Shown here: one piece after another, positions 8,655 through 16,653 of the stretch
Numbering within the stretch: position 1 is the first letter of the stretch
Layout: each line of letters begins with the position of its first letter
Assembly: GCA_007694125.1 (NCBI GenBank)
Contig: RECH01000255.1
Location: 1 to 34,847, forward strand
Source of the DNA: Leptolyngbya sp. DLM2.Bin15
GTDB lineage: Bacteria; Cyanobacteriota; Cyanobacteriia; RECH01
Reading direction: 5' to 3'
DNA length: 34,847 nt
Notes under the pieces: generated by a model
The model's input: only the letters and a program-made list of their open reading frames with translations
The model's database searches: none
What the model was told of the DNA's origin: nothing
Translations under genes and position numbers: made by a program

Positions 8655-10058
8655 CTAAACTGGCAGCACTTTACCCCGCAGCTTAGGCGGAGCCGTGAGC
8701 TGATAGCGATCCAGCAGCGTGGGCAAAATGTCATAAATCTGGGCTTGGTCGAGCACCTGTCCTCCCTTGGGCTGCTGGGGATCATGGAAAATCATGAGGC
8801 CATAGCGGGCATGGTTGGCGTCATCAGGGCCGGTGTCGTTATTGGTGGTGTAGAGCTCAGCGTGACCCACCGTACCAATCGAGCGCCAGGCCAGTTCATC
8901 AAAATAGGCCAGCAGGTCAGGCGCAACCCCGCGCACCCGTTGATAGACCTCCTGGGGTTTGTAGACCCGGTTATCCATGGGCGTACCATCCGGGGCAGGA
9001 ATCATCGCCAGCTTCTCAGCCAGCTCCGTGCGCAGGCGTTCGTAGTCGCCCAGGGGCACAATGCCGTTGGGTTCACGCCCTTTAACGTTAAGGAAAATCC
9101 GGGCATAGTAGCCCCCCGCGCCCCAGGCTTGGGTGTGTTCCCAATCAACGGTCAACTCATCCAACGATGTAGGCGTAGTGGGTGATTCGACCACGCTGAG
9201 GTAGCCTTGCTCGATCAGCCATTGGTTAATGCAAATCCCTCCCACCAGCGGTCGCGCCCCGTGGTCGGACACGATCAGCACAGCGGTTTGGTCGTCGCAA
9301 TAGTTCAACAGTTGCTCCACCCGCTGGTCGATATGCACGTAGTAGTCGTGGATGGCGTTGGCGTAGGGCGAGCCCGGCTGATATTGGGGATGGGCGGGAT
9401 CCATGGGCTTCCAGAAGGAATGATGGATGCGATCGACCCCCATGTCTACCAGCATCAGAAAGTCGGGATGGTCTTCAGCGATCAGCTTCTCGGCTAGGGT
9501 AAACCGCTGGTCACAGAGCTTATGGATATTGCCAAGGATCTCGGCCTTGTCATCAGACCGAAAGTGGGGCACATCTAGCAAAAAGTCGCTGATCCAGCCC
9601 TGGATGCGATCGCTCAACTCCGGTGGATAGGTGTAGGGTACGTCGGTACTTGGCGTGAGAAAGCAGGAGACCATGGAGCCCTGCACCGGGTAGGGGGGCG
9701 AGGTGCCCGGTACGCCCAAGACCGCCACCTGCCATCCGGCATCGCCCAAGATGTCCCATAGCCGTGGCTCCTTGACGGCGCGACCATCGCTGATCGCCAT
9801 ACTTTGGTAGCTACGGTTTTGGCGATTGCGGAAGCCATAGATGCCCAGTTCTCCCGGATCGCGACCGCTCATCATACAGCTCCAGGCCGGTACGGTGATG
9901 GCGGGGATGCTGCTTTCCAGACGGCCATAGCTACCGGCCGCCATCAGCCGCGAGAGGGTTGGTAGATCATCGCGCCACTGATCGAACACGAGGGAGGGCT
10001 CCATGCAGTCAAGCCCAATGATCAACAGACGCGGGGCAGCTCTAGTAGACATAGGCAC
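8655..10058 (-). CDS. Alkaline phosphatase superfamily protein (type I phosphodiesterase/nucleotide pyrophosphatase-like)
   Basis: LLIIGLDCMEPSLVF, ITVPAWSCMMSGRDPGELGIYGFRNR (Thr nucleophile position), VLIVSDHGA metal-binding motif. GTG at 10058 or ATG at 10052. Confidence 0.9.
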   Translation of the reverse strand: MPMSTRAAPRLLIIGLDCMEPSLVFDQWRDDLPTLSRLMAAGSYGRLESSIPAITVPAWSCMMSGRDPGELGIYGFRNRQNRSYQSMAISDGRAVKEPRLWDILGDAGWQVAVLGVPGTSPPYPVQGSMVSCFLTPSTDVPYTYPPELSDRIQGWISDFLLDVPHFRSDDKAEILGNIHKLCDQRFTLAEKLIAEDHPDFLMLVDMGVDRIHHSFWKPMDPAHPQYQPGSPYANAIHDYYVHIDQRVEQLLNYCDDQTAVLIVSDHGARPLVGGICINQWLIEQGYLSVVESPTTPTSLDELTVDWEHTQAWGAGGYYARIFLNVKGREPNGIVPLGDYERLRTELAEKLAMIPAPDGTPMDNRVYKPQEVYQRVRGVAPDLLAYFDELAWRSIGTVGHAELYTTNNDTGPDDANHARYGLMIFHDPQQPKGGQVLDQAQIYDILPTLLDRYQLTAPPKLRGKVLPV

Positions 10059-10078
10059 GGGGATGAGGAGGACAGTTA

Positions 10079-10222
10079 TATCAAATCCGGTTAGATGCGT
10101 GCTATTGATTCAAGGCTTGGGCATCGTGACCCAGATGTTGGTAGCCCCCTTGCCAAGGGGGCGGCGCAGCGGGGGATCGAAGGCAGGATGTCCCAATCAT
10201 GAACATTTAACCGGACTTGATA
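10079..10222. mobile_element. MITE-like non-autonomous element, terminal inverted repeats flanked by TA/TTA duplication
   Basis: Left end (T)ATCAAATCCGGTTAGATG versus reverse complement of right end (T)ATCAAGTCCGGTTAAATG, 2 mismatches; flanks TTA (10076-10078) and TTA (10223-10225), equivalently TA; internal CCCCCTT-gcc-AAGGGGG hairpin; no coding potential. Confidence 0.7.
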
Positions 10223-11050
10223 TTAGGAGGTTTGGGGGCGGCGACGCAGATACAGGGCAGCGGCAGATCCAAGAACAGCGATCGCTGACAGGAGATGCAC
10301 GACATTGAACGGCGTACCGGCAAAGAACCAAGAATCCGTGCGCAAAAACTCGATAAAAAAGCGCCCGAGGGGATACCAAATGAGGTACAGCAAGGTGATG
10401 TCCCCAGGCCGCCACTGTTTCTCAAAGCGACGGGATAGCCAGAAAATAATGGCAAATCCTAGAATATTCCACAGGGATTCGTAGAGAAACAGGGGATGGA
10501 AGCGGGTGCTATCGGGATAGGCGCTGAGGTCGTTGTAGGGGGCAATGCGATGGACAGGATCAATGCGCAATCCCCAAGCTAAATCCGTCGGCGGGCCGTA
10601 GAGTTCTTGGTTGATAAAATTTCCCCAGCGGCCAATGGCTTGGGCCAGGGGCAGGGCCAGGGCGATCGCATCCAGGAAGACCAGCGCCGGTAAGTGACGA
10701 ATTTTGGTGAATAGCCACAGGGCGATGGTGCCAAAGATAAATCCCCCAAAAATGTGGATGCCGCCGCTCCATACTTTGAGAATTTCACCGGGATTATTAA
10801 GGTAGTAGCCCAGGCCCTGGGGCCCACGGGGGGATTGGATGAACACGTAGTACAGTCTTGCCCCAATAAAGCCAGGAATGACAATCCAGATCAGCATGTC
10901 CCAAAAATCATCGGGATCTTGTCCTTGGCGTTTCACCTGTTGGCTAGCAACCTGGGCACCGATAAAAATGGCGCTGACCATCAGCAGCCCGTACCAGCGC
11001 ACGGCAATGGGGCCAAACTCAAACAAAATTGGATCAACGGGTGGATACAT
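10223..11050 (-). CDS. lgt: Prolipoprotein diacylglyceryl transferase
   Basis: PILFEFGPIAVRWYGLLM, GFIGARLYYV, WSGGIHIFGGF, GRWGNFINQELYG (Lgt signature), HPLFLYESLWN, GRFFIEFLRTD. Confidence 0.98.
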   Translation of the reverse strand: MYPPVDPILFEFGPIAVRWYGLLMVSAIFIGAQVASQQVKRQGQDPDDFWDMLIWIVIPGFIGARLYYVFIQSPRGPQGLGYYLNNPGEILKVWSGGIHIFGGFIFGTIALWLFTKIRHLPALVFLDAIALALPLAQAIGRWGNFINQELYGPPTDLAWGLRIDPVHRIAPYNDLSAYPDSTRFHPLFLYESLWNILGFAIIFWLSRRFEKQWRPGDITLLYLIWYPLGRFFIEFLRTDSWFFAGTPFNVVHLLSAIAVLGSAAALYLRRRPQTS

Positions 11051-11070
11051 GATGCCTAGAATGAAAACGA

Positions 11071-12630
11071 TTAATCTTCAAGGTAGCCAAGGTCGCGCAG
11101 ACGGCGCTGCACCTCAGGATCGTCAAAATCGGACGCGCGTTCGTTGGTAACCGTGGCGGTCATCGTTCCCGCAAAGGACTGGAGGCAGTCTTGCAGCACT
11201 TCTACATTTTCCGGCAGAATGCTGCTGAGATTCAGGCTTTCCCCAGGATCGTCGAGGCAGTCGTATAGCTCAAGCTGGGTATCGCCGGTTTCAATCAGCT
11301 TATGGTTGCCCACCCAGACGGCGCGGCGCGGTTGATCACAGGCGCGAGCGCGCACCAGTTCGGGCTGACGTTTTTGCAGCAAATTCAACACATTTTGGGG
11401 AGGAATGGCTTCAGAAAAGACCGGAACGGCGGCCGGTATAGCGCTCAATTCTTGGAATAGGCTCAAGGCGGCTTCTGCCTCGCTAGCCAGACCAGCGGCC
11501 GTCAGCACGGTGTGGAACAGTCGCCGAGTCGAAACTGTGCGATCGCTCGTTTGTCCTTTAGGCAACTGACCGCTAGGGTCGTGAATAATCAGCGGCACCT
11601 GCACCAATTCGTTGTACACCGATAGGGAATGGCCAATGAACTGCTTTTCGCCCAAGTGCTCACCATGGTCGGAGCAGATGATCACCAAGGTGTCCTCAAG
11701 CCGTCCCGACGCCTGCAACTGCTGGAAAAACTGCCCTAGAAGTTCATCCTGGCAGGCCACCTCCGCGTCATACATGCCGTCTAGGGTCGCCTTTTGCTGA
11801 TCATCCAACGCTCCCGCCAAGGGGGCCAACCAGCCATACACATCGCTATTAAACTGACGCAGATAGTTTTGGGCAGAGCGATCGCTCAACACGTGGGGCG
11901 CAAATGTCTCAATGTAGCGGCGGGGAGGATGGTAGGGCATGTGGGTGCCCATCAGGTTCACAAAGGCGAATACCGGCTGCTCATCGTCCACGCCGCGTCG
12001 CTGGATCAATAGATGAGCCGTATCCTCCAAGGACTTGGCCGTATTGCCCTTGAAGCTCAGAGCTGTTTGCCACAGAGGCACCATCAACGGTGAGAAGGAG
12101 AGGGAGAGCAGAGCATCCGACCGAGCAAAGGCGTCCTGCACCTGGCTTAGGAGACCCGCCAAGATGCGCTTGAAGACTTGCCGATAGCGGCTAATGAAGC
12201 CCGGCGAGGCCCCGGCTTGGTTGGGGCGGGAGGTGAGCAGACCGCTGTAGTTCAAAAAGCTGTAGAACCCGCGCCGCAGTCCATTGTTGATCACCCCAAC
12301 CAGGGGATTATTACAAAAGCCTGCCGTGTAGTAGCCGCCGTCCCGCAGGCGTTCTGCCAGGGTGGGAATGGTTTTGGGCAGCACCGAGTAGGACTGGAGG
12401 GTTTGGTGCTCCGATGGATAGAGCCCAGTGAACATCGAGGCATGGGACGGCACCGTCCACTGAGCCGCAGCGATCGCCCTCTCAAATCGAGTAGCGTTGG
12501 CAGCAAAGTCATCTAGATTGGGCGATGTCTTCACCGGATACCCATAGCAGGAGAGGCGATCGGCACGTTGAGTATCCAGAACAAGAAAAACAATGTCAGG
12601 GCGGCGGGTCATACGCAGTTTTGGTTTCAA
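11071..12630 (-). CDS. Sulfatase-fold (alkaline phosphatase superfamily) hydrolase/phosphotransferase
   Basis: PDIVFLVLDTQRADRLSCYGY, WTVPSHASMFTGLYPSEH, VIICSDHGEHLGE; Thr rather than Cys/Ser at the formylglycine position. Confidence 0.9.
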   Translation of the reverse strand: MKPKLRMTRRPDIVFLVLDTQRADRLSCYGYPVKTSPNLDDFAANATRFERAIAAAQWTVPSHASMFTGLYPSEHQTLQSYSVLPKTIPTLAERLRDGGYYTAGFCNNPLVGVINNGLRRGFYSFLNYSGLLTSRPNQAGASPGFISRYRQVFKRILAGLLSQVQDAFARSDALLSLSFSPLMVPLWQTALSFKGNTAKSLEDTAHLLIQRRGVDDEQPVFAFVNLMGTHMPYHPPRRYIETFAPHVLSDRSAQNYLRQFNSDVYGWLAPLAGALDDQQKATLDGMYDAEVACQDELLGQFFQQLQASGRLEDTLVIICSDHGEHLGEKQFIGHSLSVYNELVQVPLIIHDPSGQLPKGQTSDRTVSTRRLFHTVLTAAGLASEAEAALSLFQELSAIPAAVPVFSEAIPPQNVLNLLQKRQPELVRARACDQPRRAVWVGNHKLIETGDTQLELYDCLDDPGESLNLSSILPENVEVLQDCLQSFAGTMTATVTNERASDFDDPEVQRRLRDLGYLED

Positions 12631-12738
12631 CCTGGATTATGCTCCTCCCCATTGTGCCGTGTGGTGGCCGAACTGGGGCATGAACCTCCACAAAAACCAG
12701 CCCCGGTAGCCCTTCTCTCATCCATGATGCGGGTAACT

Positions 12739-14523
12739 TTAACGAGCATTGCCCTGATAGGCCACATAGAGCGCTTCTAAAAACTGATCGGCACTGACGC
12801 CCTCTGGCACCTGCTCTAGCTGAACTAGCACTTTCGCCTGACGAGCTAGATTCAATCGTAGTTCTTTCTGGATCTGGGTATCGATCAGCAAACGCCGCTG
12901 CAGGTACTCTCGTAGGGTGACAAACTGAGCCGGAGAAAGGCGATCCAGGTTCATCGACGGAGACAAGTTACGCGCAAGGGTGCGGGCAGAGGGGGAGATC
13001 TCCAGCTTGAGACGTGGATCGGCATAGTCTTCTTGAATCACCTGGGTACCAGCAACCCAATCTCCAAGACGTTTTTCCCGTTTTCCTAGGGCAATCAATA
13101 AAGCTCCAATCAGCAGCAGGTCGTCCACAGGACGCAGCAGCGATCGCAGGGTAGTTTGCCCAAGGGTGACCGGCTGCCCATTATCTTGAATTACCCGAAG
13201 ATGCATGATACGTTTGCCGGGAGTTTGCCCCTGCCATAGGGTTTCAAACAGCACAAAGTAGCCGGTGAAGATGATGAAGGTGATCAGGAAGGCGATCGCC
13301 AATACCCAAATCCAAGCGCTGTCATAGGCAAAACCTAAATCCTCTATCCAGTCCAGCAGGGCCGTGGACATCCAGCCCCAGCCCAGCCAAAACAAGAACA
13401 GGCCACCGATGAGAAAGATGTAATCCAAGACCAGGGCCCAACTGCGATTGCCCACACCCGCTAGGGTGAAATCTAGCTCAACGCTTTCGGGAGTTAACAG
13501 AGTAACGTGGTTGAGCCATTGTTGTATAGAAGGTGTGCTAGGGCGATCGCTCACGTCCAAATCGAGCGATCGCCCCTCTCGTCGCTCCGTTAAGTCGTAG
13601 TACAAAACTGCCTTGATCGCCTGCCACAGGGGCAACAGCACAACGCCTACACCAGTGCCCAGGCTGTAGGAGATGAGCATGAACAACGGCGTGTCAGCAG
13701 CGAGCGCTTCATCCGGCAACGCGAGGGTGAGCCCGGCAGAGGCCGCCCCAATCAACAGTTGTAACAAAACTTGGATGGGTAAACTAGCCAAAAAGACCAT
13801 CATGATACCCAGCACAACGCGGCGAGCATTACGGCGGGTTAGCTGCCAGCTCCGCCCTAGGGATGCCAAGGCTGGGGTACTTTCTTCGATCGCATATCCC
13901 ATCTCAGAAATCATGAATCGAGCGGTCAGCCAAGTCAACAAATAGCCAATGAACGCCACCAGCAACACAAAAACGATAATGAAGATCAATCCAATGATCA
14001 TGGCTGATTGAGGATCACTGAATGCTTCAGGATCCCCTTGGAAGACGCTGGCCCCACCCACTCCAAAAACAATAGCCAACAGCACTAGTACGGCAACGAT
14101 ATAAATCCCAATGACAATCGCTAGAAATAGCAGCGATTGAAAAAAACCAATGCGCCAAAACCCCCACATCCGCTTATGAACATAGCGCTGGGTATCATCT
14201 AGCGATTCATCTTGCTGAGTGAGAGCATAAAAACTGCGCCGCGAGATGGCAGCAGAGATGGCTAAATAGTGAGCTGTGCCATAGGTGAATCCAACTGCGC
14301 CAAGAACAATCGCTAGAACGATCAGACCAGGGCTTTGGCTTTGAGACGCCACGATTAGAAGGACAATGGTGCCAATGAGAGGCAAGAGCAGCCACAGGAT
14401 GGCCATCAGCCCTAGTTTCAAATATTCCCAGGCGTGGCGGCGATAGAGCTGCAGCCCAATGGTGACAACGTTGCCAATCGTCAGCAGAGTGGAGGTTCCT
14501 GGGGATGGGGGATGGGATGCCAT
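12739..14523 (-). CDS. RDD family multi-pass membrane protein with N-terminal additional membrane domain
   Basis: RDD-like segment (GVGNRSWALVLDYIFLIGGLFLFW...GQTPGKRIMHLRVIQDNGQPVTLGQTTLRSLLRPVDDLLLIGALL...KREKRLGDWVAGTQVI) preceded by about 300 aa of TM helices. Confidence 0.85.
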   Translation of the reverse strand: MASHPPSPGTSTLLTIGNVVTIGLQLYRRHAWEYLKLGLMAILWLLLPLIGTIVLLIVASQSQSPGLIVLAIVLGAVGFTYGTAHYLAISAAISRRSFYALTQQDESLDDTQRYVHKRMWGFWRIGFFQSLLFLAIVIGIYIVAVLVLLAIVFGVGGASVFQGDPEAFSDPQSAMIIGLIFIIVFVLLVAFIGYLLTWLTARFMISEMGYAIEESTPALASLGRSWQLTRRNARRVVLGIMMVFLASLPIQVLLQLLIGAASAGLTLALPDEALAADTPLFMLISYSLGTGVGVVLLPLWQAIKAVLYYDLTERREGRSLDLDVSDRPSTPSIQQWLNHVTLLTPESVELDFTLAGVGNRSWALVLDYIFLIGGLFLFWLGWGWMSTALLDWIEDLGFAYDSAWIWVLAIAFLITFIIFTGYFVLFETLWQGQTPGKRIMHLRVIQDNGQPVTLGQTTLRSLLRPVDDLLLIGALLIALGKREKRLGDWVAGTQVIQEDYADPRLKLEISPSARTLARNLSPSMNLDRLSPAQFVTLREYLQRRLLIDTQIQKELRLNLARQAKVLVQLEQVPEGVSADQFLEALYVAYQGNAR

Positions 14524-14645
14524 GGAAAATAGGAGGGTGAAGGAATGCGATCGCAGGTCACGACTAGCCTAGGCTACAAGGCCACCTGCAGCAACTACGG
14601 ACACATCATAGGCCATGACATCCTGCATAGGATTGTTGAGGATGA

Positions 14646-15632
14646 TTAGTGGGCAGAGTTAGATAAATTAGACGATGAGGCTCGGTGATCGTTAAACGTC
14701 TGTTGATCAAAGAAATAAACGCTTCGAATAGGATAAGGAATATTTAGATCGGCTGCATCACAGGCGGACTTGAGCGCCATGACAACCTGCGATCGCGTTT
14801 GACGCATATGTACCGCTTGGGGCAAGGACCAATAGCGAACTACTAGGTCAATAGAACTATCGCCAAAGCCCACCAAATCCACCTCCACCGGCGGATGATG
14901 CAGCACTCCCTCCACATCAGCTAAGGCCGTCTGGAGGAGTTGCCGGGCTCGGGGCAATGGGGTGTTGTAATCAAGCCCAATGGCTAAATCCGTACGGCGT
15001 GAGGGGCGATCGGTGAGCACCTGAACGGCACTGGTAAACACGATCGCATTGGGAATCACCACCCGCTCTCCTTGGTAGGTGCGAATTTCGGTGGATCGCA
15101 CATTGATAGCCTCCACCGTGCCTTCAAAATCCGCCACAATAATTTGATCATTTAGGCGAAAGGGTTCGTTGAGCAAGAGCAACACCCCAGCCAGAAAGTT
15201 CTTAAAAATATCCTGGAAGGCGAACCCGATGGCTACAGAGCCCAAACCTAACAAAGCAATCAGGTCACCTAATCCCAGGTCAGGAAAGATTAAGATGCAG
15301 GCAATCAGAATGCCTGTTCCCCACAGAGCAACGGAAACAAGCTGAATGAACAAGGCCCGCAAGGATGGACTACCCACCAGTTTTTCCAAGGTGGCTCCGG
15401 TGATGCGCTTGACAGGGATTGCACCATAGCGCGTTGCCAATAAGACGGCGATCGCTGCAATGAAGGCAGGAATAATCTGCACTCCGCGCCCTACTAGGGC
15501 TAGTAAGCTAGCTTGAATGGTTTGAATCAGGTCAGACACAGAATTATCTCTATTGCTACACAGGACTATGACCGGACTAGACATGGACAGCAAGCAGCCA
15601 CCCCTCATGGCCGGGGCATGGTATGAGCACAC
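14646..15632 (-). CDS. Mechanosensitive ion channel family protein (MscS)
   Basis: LGLGSVAIGFAFQDIFKNFLAGVLLLLNEPFRLNDQIIVADFEGTVEAINVRSTEIRTYQGERVVIPNAIV is the canonical MscS domain; true start uncertain. Confidence 0.95.
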   Translation of the reverse strand: MCSYHAPAMRGGCLLSMSSPVIVLCSNRDNSVSDLIQTIQASLLALVGRGVQIIPAFIAAIAVLLATRYGAIPVKRITGATLEKLVGSPSLRALFIQLVSVALWGTGILIACILIFPDLGLGDLIALLGLGSVAIGFAFQDIFKNFLAGVLLLLNEPFRLNDQIIVADFEGTVEAINVRSTEIRTYQGERVVIPNAIVFTSAVQVLTDRPSRRTDLAIGLDYNTPLPRARQLLQTALADVEGVLHHPPVEVDLVGFGDSSIDLVVRYWSLPQAVHMRQTRSQVVMALKSACDAADLNIPYPIRSVYFFDQQTFNDHRASSSNLSNSAH

Positions 15633-15735
15633 CGTCTACTATGCTAAGGCGTCTGTGCTTCACGGTATGGTCTTTTGCGCACGCTCTATCAGGAATTCGT
15701 TACACTGACGTTGGAACGCGACGCCAGGAGTACCC

Positions 15736-16530
15736 ATGATTGAACTGTACCAATTTGAGCTATCGCACTACTGCGAAAAGATCCGCTTGATCCTCGACTA
15801 CAAAGGGTTAGAGTATCGCAAGGTTGAGGTGACGCCCGGCGTGGGGCAGTTGGATCTATTTCGCCTATCTGGGCAGCGGCAGGTGCCGGTGTTGAAGGAT
15901 GGCGAGACGTTGGTGGCAGATTCAACGGCGATCGCTCTCTATCTCGATCGCCAATATCCCGATCGCCCCATTATGCCAACGGATGCAAGGCAGCGGGGGC
16001 TTTGCCTGATGATGGAAGAATGGGCAGATGAGTCCATGGGCGTCAATGCCCGCAAGGTGATGCTCAGTGCCTTCAGCCAAAATTCAGACCTGCGGACAGC
16101 AGCGTTGCCCAAAACAACACCAGATTTCTTGAAAACCATTGTCGGTGCTGTGCCCCATGAGGTGTTAGATGTCCTCAGTTTTGGGGTGGGGCTGGGCCCC
16201 GAGACGGTGAAGGCTGCTCGGGATGCCATGCGTCAGAACCTAGAGGCGCTGTGCCTATTGTTGACCGATAGCCCCTACCTGCTAGGGGATACGCCCAGCT
16301 TGGCAGACTTTGCCGTGGCCGGTCTGTCGATGTATGTGAAGTTTCCCACAGGCGACTATGTGAATCTGCCCGATTCTCTCAAGGGGCGGGGGGTGCCAGG
16401 GTTGGCTGATAGTGCCGAGTATCAGATCTTTTGGGACTGGCGCGATCGCTTCTACGCCAGTTTCCGTAAGGTAGGAGCTCCTCAACCGTCGGATGGAGGA
16501 GCAGGGCCAACGCGGATTAGCATTGACTAG
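15736..16530 (+). CDS. Glutathione S-transferase family protein
   Basis: MIELYQFELSHYCEKIRLILDYKGLEYRKVEV...QVPVLKDGETLVADSTAIALYLDRQYP thioredoxin-fold GST N-terminus; C-terminal helical SPYLLGDTPSLADFAVAG. Confidence 0.93.
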   Translation: MIELYQFELSHYCEKIRLILDYKGLEYRKVEVTPGVGQLDLFRLSGQRQVPVLKDGETLVADSTAIALYLDRQYPDRPIMPTDARQRGLCLMMEEWADESMGVNARKVMLSAFSQNSDLRTAALPKTTPDFLKTIVGAVPHEVLDVLSFGVGLGPETVKAARDAMRQNLEALCLLLTDSPYLLGDTPSLADFAVAGLSMYVKFPTGDYVNLPDSLKGRGVPGLADSAEYQIFWDWRDRFYASFRKVGAPQPSDGGAGPTRISID

Positions 16531-16596
16531 GTGCGCCAGAGGGCGATCGGTGACAACCAACAGCGATCGCCCTTGATGGTGCATGAATACTCGCTA

Positions 16597-16629
16597 CAAA
16601 GCCCCTCATCCACAAGACGAGGGGCTTTG
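16597..16629. terminator. Bidirectional intrinsic terminator between convergent GST and thiO-thiG genes
   Basis: Perfect 11-bp stem CAAAGCCCCTC / GAGGGGCTTTG. Confidence 0.75.
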
Positions 16630-16653
16630 GCTGTAAGGTTCTGTAGCCGCAGA

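Noticed and set aside
10003-10308. 101-aa plus-strand ORF across the MITE-like element
   Set aside because: Antisense to the lgt 3' end and the phosphodiesterase 5' end; sequence shows no transposase-like features, so the element is non-coding.
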